Assembly (NCBI GenBank): GCA_963829965.1
Contig: CAWHLK010000056.1
Location: 1 to 64,000, forward strand
Length of the DNA stretch: 64,000 nucleotides
Direction: 5' to 3'
DNA from: DASXZH01 sp963829965
Lineage (GTDB): Bacteria > Armatimonadota > Fimbriimonadia > Fimbriimonadales > Fimbriimonadaceae
Made by a program: the position numbers and the translations under genes. Positions 24,573 to 33,077 of the stretch are shown one piece after another. The stretch's first letter is position 1; every line of letters starts with the position of its first letter. The notes beneath the pieces were generated by a model. The model was not told the DNA's origin. It did not search any database and worked only from the letters and a program-made list of their open reading frames with translations.

Positions 24573-25543
24573 CAAGCGAGTTTCATCGCGCGGCGCACGT
24601 CCTCCATGGTCTGTTGGGCAACTTCCCGGGCCTCGTTCGCTCCTCTAGTCAGGATGTCGTGGATGGTCCCCGAATCCAGTTCCTTCCGCCTTGCTCGCAT
24701 GGGCCTAAGGGCTTCATTCACCGCTTCAATACATAGGGTTTTGTTTTGCATACAGCCGCGCAGTCCTTGGCGATCTTCTTCCCAAGCTGTCTTCCAGTCC
24801 GGAGAATAGATTTTCAACAAGTTGCAGACGGCGCAATTCTCCGGGACGCCTGCATCCGTTTTCTTTATTTTCGTTGGCGTTGTGAAGGAAGCCTTGATTT
24901 TTGCCGCGGTTTCATCTTCGGAATCTGCGATGAATATGGCATTCCCATAGCTCTTGGACATCTTGCGCCCATCAATCCCCATCATGACCGGCACGTCGCC
25001 GATGATGTCCACAAACTCGGGAAACACCTCGCCGTACAGCCGGTTGAACCGGCGGCCGATCTCTCTTGAAATCTCGAGGTGGGGCGCTTGGTCCTTGCCT
25101 ACGGGAACACCATACGGTTTGTACATCAGGATGTCTGCGGCCTGCAAAACGGGGTAACCGAGCAGCCCGTACGGCTCACTTTCTGTTTGCAAAAGCTGCT
25201 TCTTTTCCTTATAGGTGGGCACCCTTTCCAGCCAACCGATGGGGGTCACCATGCTCAGGAGCAGGTGGAGTTCCGCATGCTCCTTAACGTGGGATTGGAT
25301 AAAGACGGACGATCTTTCGGGGTCGATTCCAGCGGCAATGTAATCCTTGGCGATCTCAACTGAGTTGTGGGCGATCTGAGAAGTGTCTTCCGACATCGTC
25401 GTCAGCGCATGCCAATCCACCACACAGCAATAGAGCTTGTATTCGTCTTGGAGCTTCACCCAATTTCGTAGGGCGCCTTCCAAATTTCCCAAGTGCAGCC
25501 TCGGTTGGGTGGGTTGCATTCCGCTAAGGAGTCGTTTTTTCAT
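24572..25543 (-). CDS. trpS: Tryptophanyl-tRNA synthetase
   Basis: 323 residues, full length. Class I signatures: the HIGH-like PRLHLGNLEGAL at the N-terminus and KMSKSYGNAI at about residues 195-205; GIDPERSSVFIQSHV and the dimer/Trp-site stretch LGYPVLQAADILMY are also typical. It charges tRNA-Trp. Part of a run lysA - M50 protease - trpS - HAD hydrolase on the minus strand with overlapping or adjacent ends (the M50 gene stop at 25540 overlaps the trpS start). Confidence 0.96.
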   Translation of the reverse strand: MKKRLLSGMQPTQPRLHLGNLEGALRNWVKLQDEYKLYCCVVDWHALTTMSEDTSQIAHNSVEIAKDYIAAGIDPERSSVFIQSHVKEHAELHLLLSMVTPIGWLERVPTYKEKKQLLQTESEPYGLLGYPVLQAADILMYKPYGVPVGKDQAPHLEISREIGRRFNRLYGEVFPEFVDIIGDVPVMMGIDGRKMSKSYGNAIFIADSEDETAAKIKASFTTPTKIKKTDAGVPENCAVCNLLKIYSPDWKTAWEEDRQGLRGCMQNKTLCIEAVNEALRPMRARRKELDSGTIHDILTRGANEAREVAQQTMEDVRRAMKLA

Positions 25544-26198
25544 ATCGTTGTGGGCAATCCGGTGAGGAGCGACAGCATGCCCCGGATCGGAGCGCCAAAG
25601 AGGAACATGAGAATGCCGCCCGATCCTCTAAACACTGTCTGAGAACCAATAATGATAAAAAGCAAGGCTATGGTTCCCACCGTGCGGTTGAATTTGTACC
25701 AGTAAAAGCGTGGCTTTTCCGGCATAAGGAGCCCAACAAGCCAATGCCCATCCAAGGGGCCAAGCGGAATCAAGTTGAAGAAGCACAAGACCAGGTTAAT
25801 GAGCACTCCCTGGAACGTGAGCCCAACTAAGAACATATTGCCTGTGTTGACAAAAATCCGAAAGAGAATCCCCCAAACCGTCGCCTGCGCGATGTTGCAA
25901 AGCGGGCCTGCAATGACGGCGGCAAAGAAATCCCAACGCGGGTTCTTCATCTTGCGTGGGTCCATGGGCGCAGGGTTGCCCCACCCGATTCCAAATCCGC
26001 TGATCGAGGATAGGATGATCATAATCGTGCCGATCGGCTCAAAATGCTTGGTGAGATTGAGGGTAACTCGCCCATAAATGCCGGGCGTGGGGTCGCCCGC
26101 CATGTCCGCAACCTTGCAGTGCGCATATTCGTGGAGACCAATACCCAGAAATAAGACAAGAGCGATCGACAGGGCCGACTGAAATTGATGTGGTCCAA
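25540..26198 (-). CDS. Site-2-protease-like M50 membrane peptidase (5' end disturbed)
   Basis: A multi-pass membrane zinc protease. HEYAH, the HExxH zinc motif, is encoded at 26119-26133, upstream of the first in-frame ATG (26103), and the later NLIPLGPLDGHW supplies the third ligand region. So translation must begin further up. The TTG at 26196-26198, directly after the lysA stop and with GGAGGAG before it, would be ideal but is one base out of frame with HEYAH. I infer a one-base deletion between about 26140 and 26190; otherwise a non-standard start would be needed. Coupled to lysA upstream and trpS downstream. Substrate unknown. Confidence 0.75.
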
Positions 26199-27497
26199 CT
26201 AGGACTCCTCCGGAAGCTGTTCCCGAGAGAACATTTCATCCCATGTTTCGCGCTTCTGCACCAGACGAGGCTTTCCATTGGGATCCAGAAGCACAGTCGC
26301 CGGACGCGGATATCGGTTGTAGTTGCTTGCCATCGAGCTGTTGTAGGCGCCGGTAGAGAGCACCTGAACAAGGTCCCCACGGGCAATATCGCCTGGCAAC
26401 TCTACGTTGGGGAATAGCTCGTCCGTTTCACAATGCCGGCCCGAGATGGTGCAAGTCCTGGGACCCGCACCGCTATTCCGGAGGGCAAAAACGTCGAATC
26501 GAGCGTCGTACATAACCGGTCGAGGGTTATCCGCCAAGCCGCCATCTACCAGCACGTAGGTTTTGGGGCCGGCATCCGTGGGAACCGTCTTCACCGCGCC
26601 AACCGAGTAAAGCGTAACACCTGATTCTCCAACCACCGAGCGGCCCGGCTCTTGTGCGAGAGTGGGGTTCAATCCGGAGCCTTCGAGAACCGGCTGAATC
26701 GCCCGAACGATCTGCTTGCAATAATCCCGGACGTCGACCGGGTGGTCGGCAGACCGATACCGAATGCCCAACCCTCCTCCGACATTCAGGATCTCGGAAA
26801 CAAAATCATACTTGCCAAGCATGGCAACCGCGAAAGTGGCAAGCGCCACGCCCCCATCGATCTGCGCTTGTGGCGCCAAGAGCTGCGAGCCCACATGGCA
26901 GTGAACTCCTGCCAGCGGCAGCTTGTATTCCAGCGCTTTGACCAACGCTTGCTCGGCCGAGCCGTCCGCAATGTTGAACCCGAATTTGCTGTCTTCTCTG
27001 CCCGTCGCGATCTTCTTGTGGGTCTTCGGATCCACCCCCGGCGCAAGTCTTAGAAGCAGACGGGTTGTGTGGCCGGGCTTCCAAATCCTCGCCAGGTTGT
27101 CCAGCTCTTCAAAGTTGTCCGCGATGAGATAACGCACACCCTCGTCGAGAGCGAACTCAATCTCATGAACCGATTTGTTGTTGCCGTGAAACTCGCAGTT
27201 GGATGCGGGCACGCCGGCAAGCAGCGCCCCGCGCAGCTCGCCTTCGCTGGCAGCGTCCACCTGGAGGCCTTCTTCGTAGGCAATCCGCAATACGGCTAAC
27301 GTGCCGTTCGCCTTGCTAGCGTAGGAGAGTTCGGTCTTATCATAAGCGTCGGCAAAAGCGGCTTTGTATTCCCGCATGCGCGAGCGGAGCCTAGCCTCAG
27401 ACAGCACATAGAGCGGAGTTCCGTAAGTGGCGGCCAACTCCGTGGCAAGATCGCTGTCTATCCGGAAGGGCGCATCCATGACGCTTCCTGCAGGCAT
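26199..27497 (-). CDS. lysA: Diaminopimelate decarboxylase
   Basis: About 432 residues. A group IV PLP decarboxylase: the PLP lysine lies in SYASKANGTLAV, the substrate loop HCHVGSQL-type sequence reads VHCHVGSQLL, the glycine-rich phosphate loop is NVGGGLGIRY, and the C-terminal active site includes CETDELF and GAYNSSMASNYN. It forms L-lysine from meso-diaminopimelate. I start at the ATG 27497 because TATAAT (27505-27510) sits seven bases upstream; an ATG at 27479 with AGGA before it is an alternative. Heads a compact minus-strand run with the M50 protease and trpS. Confidence 0.93.
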   Translation of the reverse strand: MPAGSVMDAPFRIDSDLATELAATYGTPLYVLSEARLRSRMREYKAAFADAYDKTELSYASKANGTLAVLRIAYEEGLQVDAASEGELRGALLAGVPASNCEFHGNNKSVHEIEFALDEGVRYLIADNFEELDNLARIWKPGHTTRLLLRLAPGVDPKTHKKIATGREDSKFGFNIADGSAEQALVKALEYKLPLAGVHCHVGSQLLAPQAQIDGGVALATFAVAMLGKYDFVSEILNVGGGLGIRYRSADHPVDVRDYCKQIVRAIQPVLEGSGLNPTLAQEPGRSVVGESGVTLYSVGAVKTVPTDAGPKTYVLVDGGLADNPRPVMYDARFDVFALRNSGAGPRTCTISGRHCETDELFPNVELPGDIARGDLVQVLSTGAYNSSMASNYNRYPRPATVLLDPNGKPRLVQKRETWDEMFSREQLPEES

Positions 27498-27504
27498 CGG
27501 TGGG

Positions 27505-27510
27505 ATTATA
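27505..27510 (-). promoter_or_regulatory. Putative leaderless -10 box of lysA
   Basis: TATAAT on the minus strand, seven bases before the lysA ATG. A CACTCGT-type heptamer run (27518-27540) lies immediately upstream where a -35 would be. Confidence 0.5.
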
Positions 27511-27575
27511 CTTCGCGGGTCACTCGTCACTCGTCACCCAATGACACGCCCACCAAGTAGACTCAAATCACTTCA

Positions 27576-29390
27576 ATGATCGATCTTCTTGCCGCCGTTG
27601 CCCTCGGCTCCCTAGACTTCAGCTCCCAATTCCTCGCCATAGGACTTTCCAGATCAGAACCAAGATTTACTTTCTTTTCCGTCGACTCGTTAGGCGGAGG
27701 CAAGGTTGACCAGAACACCATTCTCGATGCGCCGGACACCACTACGCCCCTAACCTTTCAGGCAGATAGAAACCGCTTCGAGTATCGCCACGAAGGCGCC
27801 AAAGAAGCGGCTTGGACCGTGCTTTGCGAACCGAAAAGGATCAAACTCCAATCCCGCTTCGATCCCAACGCTCCAGGTCTGCCCTTCAAACTCGCCTTCG
27901 ATCAAAAGAAGAGCTTTGCCACCCTCCTCGGCCTTATGAAGCCGGGCGAACGGCTAACTCAACTTCCCGCCGTGCTTCACCTTCCGGACAAGGGCTCATT
28001 CCGGGTCAAGTGCAACGAGAAAGACATCAAACTCCCCTATGACGCCACGCGGGACAACGTCCCCGAGCCCTACATCACGATCGATTTCCCGGCCGCCGAC
28101 GCCAACCATCCCTTTGTCGAGTACACGCTGGAAACCGCCGCGATCTATCCCAGGCTGCCGGGGATCGACAAGAACCCGCTTTACGACGGCTTCCGCCGCA
28201 ACTATCTGAACATCCTGCAGGTGAACCCGCGCAGGCAGATCCTTGCCAACAACTCGGCAAGCGACAACTGCACATTCACCGTTTACGAGTACGCCGAAAT
28301 TGCCAAGCATGCCCCGCCGTTAGTTGGCAACCTAACCTGCAACGACTTGATCCGCATGTCTCTGGACCGGTATTTGAGCGGCTATCAGGGCTACGGGCAG
28401 CCCCACTATGACAACTTTAGCACCGGCCCCTGGACCTTCCTGGACGTTTACCCCTCGTTGCTCATCTCTGCCTGCGATTACGCCGAGAGTTCGAAAGACT
28501 ACAAATGGGCAAAGGACAACTTTGAGAAGATCGACGATTGGGGCAAAACCATGTTCTCGATGGACAAGGATAACAGTGGCCTCATCGAATACCCAGGCAC
28601 CGGAAACTCAGGCGACCGGCCTCGCATGACCCTCCGCCCCTCTAATTGGTGGGATACCATCGCCTTCGGCCACCAAGACGCCTACGCCAACGCCCTCGCC
28701 TACCACGCGGCCACCATGTTCGCTCAGCTTGCAACCCACCTTGGCAAAAACACCGAGGCTGACTACTACACAGAAAGAGCGGCCAAGCTGAAACGAGCTT
28801 ATCTGCCAACATTTTTGGACCCTGCAACCGGCGTGCTCGGAGGATGGCGCAGCAAAGACGGCCGGCTTCACAACTACTGGTTCACTTTCGTGAACGGAAT
28901 CGCCATCGCCTACGGTCTGGTGGACGCGAAAGAAGGCAACGAAATCATGGACCGCATGCTCGCCAAGTTTAAGGAGGTGGGGTACGACCGCTTCGATCTC
29001 GGCCTTCCCGGCAACCTTGTGCCGGTTCACAAATCGGACTATGTGAAGCACTCGGATACCTATCAAGACTGGAACCGAACGGTCGGCGAGCCCGAGAAAG
29101 AGGACGGCACCGACGCCTTCCAGCTCTACGAAAACGGCGGTGCAACCGCCTGCTATGCTTACTTCACGGTGAAAGCGCTGTATGACTTAGGCCGCGTGGA
29201 AGACGCGCGCCGAATTTACTATCCCATGCTTAAAGCCTTTGCCGACGGTGGCTTCGCCGGCTTCGACAAAGACGGCCACTCGTACGACTGGAAGGACTGG
29301 AAAGGCGGCGCCCACGGCTATGAAGGTCTCCTCGTGGACAGCTATATGACGTTGCTGGGAGTTTTCGACGATGTGAAAGCGGGGAAGTAG
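27576..29390 (+). CDS. Six-hairpin glycosidase-like protein
   Basis: 604 residues. The N-terminal ~230 residues are beta-rich; the rest looks like an (alpha/alpha)6 barrel with YDNFSTGPWTFLDVYPSLL, SGLIEYPGTGNSGDRPRM, SNWWDTIAFGHQDAYANALAYHA and DGTDAFQLYENGGATACY. The repeated acidic/aromatic helices resemble GH63, GH15 and glycogen-debranching families. The first residues (MIDLLAAVALGSLDFSSQ) could be a weak signal peptide. The substrate cannot be named. The start is the ATG at 27576, soon after the divergent lysA region. Confidence 0.7.
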   Translation: MIDLLAAVALGSLDFSSQFLAIGLSRSEPRFTFFSVDSLGGGKVDQNTILDAPDTTTPLTFQADRNRFEYRHEGAKEAAWTVLCEPKRIKLQSRFDPNAPGLPFKLAFDQKKSFATLLGLMKPGERLTQLPAVLHLPDKGSFRVKCNEKDIKLPYDATRDNVPEPYITIDFPAADANHPFVEYTLETAAIYPRLPGIDKNPLYDGFRRNYLNILQVNPRRQILANNSASDNCTFTVYEYAEIAKHAPPLVGNLTCNDLIRMSLDRYLSGYQGYGQPHYDNFSTGPWTFLDVYPSLLISACDYAESSKDYKWAKDNFEKIDDWGKTMFSMDKDNSGLIEYPGTGNSGDRPRMTLRPSNWWDTIAFGHQDAYANALAYHAATMFAQLATHLGKNTEADYYTERAAKLKRAYLPTFLDPATGVLGGWRSKDGRLHNYWFTFVNGIAIAYGLVDAKEGNEIMDRMLAKFKEVGYDRFDLGLPGNLVPVHKSDYVKHSDTYQDWNRTVGEPEKEDGTDAFQLYENGGATACYAYFTVKALYDLGRVEDARRIYYPMLKAFADGGFAGFDKDGHSYDWKDWKGGAHGYEGLLVDSYMTLLGVFDDVKAGK

Positions 29391-29455
29391 GTTTAGTCTC
29401 CAATCCCCTATGCCGGCCTTATCTCCGCCGACGAATTCTCGGCCCGCAAAACGAC

Positions 29456-29719
29456 TCACTTCGGTTTTGCACCGGGCCCTTGCTCCGACAGCGCAAAAAA
29501 CAAATAAGCCGTACCGCACAAAACATCAAACGGAATGTAAAGGGTCTTAGAGATGCTGTAGGTTTTCCAGGAGGAAATGGTGACGAGCCTCAGATTTTCG
29601 CCAATCCCCGCATGGGAGGGCGCGGGAGCCGGCGATTGAAGGGTAACGCTAACGGTGGCGCCCAGTACGGTGACGACCAAGGCGACCAGAGGAAACACGT
29701 AATACCAACGCCATTTCAT
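29456..29719 (-). CDS. Small membrane protein, unknown
   Basis: 87 residues with a clear first transmembrane helix (WYYVFPLVALVVTVLGATVSV) and a second hydrophobic stretch (IPFDVLCGTAYLFFAL) near the C-terminus. TAGATT (29726-29731) lies six bases before the ATG, the same spacing as other leaderless candidates here. Not recognised. Confidence 0.55.
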   Translation of the reverse strand: MKWRWYYVFPLVALVVTVLGATVSVTLQSPAPAPSHAGIGENLRLVTISSWKTYSISKTLYIPFDVLCGTAYLFFALSEQGPGAKPK

Positions 29720-29770
29720 TTCTCTAATCTACGCGGAGCCGCTCCGGACCCAACAGCTAAAGCCGGGGCT

Positions 29771-29835
29771 AGCACTCAGCACTCAACACTCAACACCCAA
29801 AACCCAAAACCCAAAACCCAAAACCCAAAACCCAC
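29771..29835 (+). repeat. Heptanucleotide array, CACTCAA to CCCAAAA
   Basis: About three CACTCAA/CACTCAG units run into six CCCAAAA units. The array lies just downstream of manC (stop at 29870). Confidence 0.85.
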
Positions 29836-29869
29836 TCCCCCTTTACCCTCCACCCGCTGCTCTCAAGAC

Positions 29870-30910
29870 TCAATCCCCCGCCAACTTCTTCACGTCCTGC
29901 GCTCGGTCCTTCGGGCAAACGAGGACCGCGTCCGGGGTCACCACAACCACCAGATCCTTCACTCCAAGCAGCTTCACCACCTGGTTGCCGCTGTTGTGGA
30001 CAATGCATCCGCAGGAATCCAGAACCGTCGCGTCGCCGAACAAGGCGTTGTCATCGTCGTCGCTTTCCAGAACCCGCTCTAAAGCGTCCCAGGCGCCCAC
30101 GTCGTCCCACTCAAAACGAGCCTCCACCAGACCAACGGAGGCAGATTTCTCCATCAGCGCGTTGTCGATGGAGATGTTGGGCAGCTCGCCAAACGCGATT
30201 TCCGCGACCACCGTCCTCCCCTGCTTAAGCGAGGAAACGATTTCGCTGAAAGCGCCGTGATGTGCCGGGCTCGCTTTGGCAAGCTCGGACAAAAACGTGG
30301 GAAGCGTCCAGAAAAACATGCCGCCGTTCCAAAACACCTTGCCCGTCTTGAGCAGCTTCTCGGCAGTGGGCAGATCGGGTTTTTCGATGAACCTTTCCAC
30401 CGAAGAACATTTGCCGTGTAAGTTGGAACCGCGCTCGATGTATCCGTAACCCGTTTCTGGCCGCGTGGGCTTGATGCCGATCGTTACCAGCCGGTCCTCT
30501 TCTTCCGCAAAATCCAGCGCCTCCAGGACGGTTTCCTCAAACGCCTCCGTGGGGCGGATCATGTGATCGGCGGGGAAAATGGCGAAGGTGAGTTCGGTCT
30601 CGTTCAAAAGCGCGGAAATCACGCCCATGCCCCAGAGAATCGCACCCGCGGTATTGCGCTTGTCGGGTTCGGCAAGAACGTGGGCGGAAAGCTCGGGAAG
30701 CTCCTCCCGAATCGGGTCCACCAAGTGTTTCCCGGTGATGATAAAGACGTTCTCGGCGCCGAAAACATTTTCGAGCCGATGGACGGCATCGTCGAGCATG
30801 ACCCTTCCGGAATCGGTGATTTTGAGAAGTTGTTTGGGGCGGTCCTTGCGGGAAAGCGGCCAGAAGCGCTCGCCGGACCCGCCAGCCATGATGAGTGCAA
30901 TGCGTTTCAT
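29870..30910 (-). CDS. manC: Mannose-1-phosphate guanylyltransferase
   Basis: 346 residues. The nucleotide-binding N-terminus IMAGGSGERFWPLSRKDRPKQLL and the later GYGYIERG and VERFIEKPD motifs identify a GDP-mannose pyrophosphorylase of the short type, without the C-terminal isomerase domain of bifunctional enzymes. It makes GDP-mannose for surface polysaccharide or glycoprotein. A small lipoprotein gene ends four bases upstream on the same strand. Confidence 0.93.
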   Translation of the reverse strand: MKRIALIMAGGSGERFWPLSRKDRPKQLLKITDSGRVMLDDAVHRLENVFGAENVFIITGKHLVDPIREELPELSAHVLAEPDKRNTAGAILWGMGVISALLNETELTFAIFPADHMIRPTEAFEETVLEALDFAEEEDRLVTIGIKPTRPETGYGYIERGSNLHGKCSSVERFIEKPDLPTAEKLLKTGKVFWNGGMFFWTLPTFLSELAKASPAHHGAFSEIVSSLKQGRTVVAEIAFGELPNISIDNALMEKSASVGLVEARFEWDDVGAWDALERVLESDDDDNALFGDATVLDSCGCIVHNSGNQVVKLLGVKDLVVVVTPDAVLVCPKDRAQDVKKLAGD

Positions 30911-30913
30911 GCG

Positions 30914-31292
30914 TTAGTCCTTTATACGCTCAAATGCAAGAGGCAGCCTGCGGGATCCGGTAACGACGAATTCGTTGTTGTTTTTCCATTCCATACGGCC
31001 GGACTCGGAGAGCCCCACGATCCGCTGGCTTATGAGCGCCAGCATGGGATTGTCCGAGGTTGCCCTGTTGAGCTTGATTGTGATGTCTTCGTCTTTGAGG
31101 TTGTATGTTCCTTTGAGATCGAATGCTTTGTTCATCGATCTTGCCCTTTCCGGTTAAAGTCCCGTCCGGGTTGAAGTGGAAATCGACCTCGATTCTTTGG
31201 ATTGTGGTTTTCCAGGTTCCCACGATGCTCGGCGACTGACAGCCTATTGCGACAAAGGCCACCGGCGCGAACATCAGTTTCCGCCAATCCAT
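30914..31292 (-). CDS. Small lipoprotein (frameshifted)
   Basis: Two frames join near 31135-31145. The first reads MDWRKLMFAPVAFVAIGCQSP, a lipoprotein signal with lipobox AIGC, then SIVGTWKTTI and DGTLTGKGKI; the second continues MNKAFDLKGTYNLKDEDITI to a C-terminal RLPLAFERIKD. Joined it gives about 125 residues with the look of a lipocalin-like or META-like small beta barrel (xxGTWxx...). It ends four bases before manC. Probably intact in life, with the shift a sequence error. Confidence 0.6.
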
Positions 31293-31468
31293 ACTAAAAG
31301 TCTGGCATACGAGGCTGGGAGCCTGCCTGAGGCCATTGACTGTTTACATTTTGTTGACGCTCAACTCGTAAGATCTATCCGGTGTAATTCTGGGGACCGT
31401 TGTCCAGCGCTTCGCTCAAATCTCAGTCAGCCCGCCATATCGTTTCAAACAGGGAGAACAGCTAATAA

Positions 31469-32681
31469 ATGATTGCCACCTTGATCCTTCCAATGCTTTT
31501 GTCGGGGCTTCAGCAGCCCACCTACCTGAAATTCGACGACGCAGTAAAGGATTTCACCTCGCATGCCAAACGCGGGCTGAGCAATGACGCGGAGACGCTC
31601 GCGCTAGAGAGGCGCGTTGCCGGCGAGATCGATTTTGAGACCCTGGACCGCGAACAGGTTTACAAGCTATGCACGTATGGTTTCTCCCGCCTGGACGACG
31701 TGCGGCCGAAAATTCTTGCACGCTTGGACGCCCTGCCCGCGCCCGACAAGGTGGAAAAGGCGCGGATTGCCTACACGAAGGCCTTTGCCGAATATTCCAC
31801 GCCGGACGCGGGCGCTGCTTTGAAGGCCGCTTTGGACGAGCCGGCAACGGTCGATCTCATCGAATTCAGCCGACTCCCGGATGGTCTTTTATGTGTTGTT
31901 CTGCTCGATTCGGGCGGATAAGGCGGAGATGGCTGCGAACATGGACAAGGCCATGAATTGGCTGAAGAAAACGGACCACATGGACAGTTGGGATCATGGC
32001 GTAATGAGCATGCTCTACGATTGGACAAGGACCGATCTCCCTAAGGACACGGCTCTGCTCGCGAAGATTCGCTCGGTTTGCGGAGGGCTCGACAAGCGCT
32101 CTCTGGATAAAGGGAAACTTTCGGATGCCGACCGGCCCCGTGTGGAAATGGATTATTTAGCGTTCACGGGGCCGGCTTTGAACGGCAAGCTGATCGGCCA
32201 CAAAAGTCCGGAGATCGAGTTCCGATGGTGCAGTGATCCCAGCATCCATAAGCTTTCCGATCTCGCGCCCGGCCGCGTGGTGGTCCTCGATTTTTGGACG
32301 ACCTGGTGCAAACCCTGCGTGGCGGCGTTTCCCCACATCCGCGAACTCGCGGATCACTACAAGGGCATGCCCGTAACCTTCGTGGGCGTGACCTCGATCC
32401 AGGGCGCCGACTACGACCCGGACGGGAGGATTGACTGCAAGGGAGATCCGGACAAGGAGATGGGCCTCATGCCCAGTTTTATGAAGAAACTGAACATGAC
32501 CTGGACCGTCGCCTTCAGCACGAAAGACGCGTTCGATCCCAATTTCGGGGTCCACGACATCCCCCACATGGCGATCGTCGATGCCAAAGGCATCGTGCGT
32601 TACAACGAGCTTCGGCCCTCTCTGAGCAATCAAGATTTTGAAGCCCTGATTGATCCCTTGCTTCCGAGAGGAACCCATTGA
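31469..32681 (+). CDS. TlpA-like thioredoxin with N-terminal extension (frameshifted)
   Basis: The first ORF (31469-31921) starts MIATLILPMLLSGLQQP, a possible signal peptide, and is helical. The second frame takes over near 31890-31915 and continues through DKAMNWLKKTDHMDSWDHG to a C-terminal thioredoxin domain with DFWTTWCKPCVAAFP and the cis-Pro segment DIPHMAIVDAKG. Total about 403 residues. GGGAG lies upstream of the ATG. The arrangement, helical N-terminus plus TlpA-like thioredoxin, is common in exported thiol oxidoreductases of Bacteroidota and relatives. Likely one gene with a single-base error. Confidence 0.7.
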
Positions 32682-32794
32682 CATGGTTGCGCCGGCCTTC
32701 GGAAGCTGCGATATCGCGGTGGTTATATTAACGCGAACTTCGGTGCTATCGCAAAAGGTCCGCCCGAGACCCTGGATTATCTGAGTACAGCATT

Positions 32795-33031
32795 ATGAGG
32801 TATGAGATTGGCCACGTTCAGCGCGTTGGAAAATACTCTGGCCGGGAGCGCCGCTTGTATTTCGTTCGCGACCGGGTGACGACTCACTTGGTGTTTATCG
32901 ACGACAGATATCGCAACCTCTACACTTCCCGAAAGCGGATTGCAGAGGCTCGAGCCTTAGAACTGGAAGCGGCGCGCCGGCTGCCGCACGCCGACAGCGG
33001 CCCTCTGCAAGAAGCCCCTAAAATAGAATAG
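32795..33031 (+). CDS. Hypothetical small protein
   Basis: 78 residues, rich in Arg and Tyr (VGKYSGRERRLYFVRDRVTTHLVFIDDRYRNLY). No motif recognised and no clear ribosome site. It lies at the left edge of the accessory island. It could be a chance ORF. Confidence 0.3.
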   Translation: MRYEIGHVQRVGKYSGRERRLYFVRDRVTTHLVFIDDRYRNLYTSRKRIAEARALELEAARRLPHADSGPLQEAPKIE

Positions 33032-33077
33032 CGACGAAGCAACGCATGCCGCCCACCAAACCAGCCAAGCCACTACG

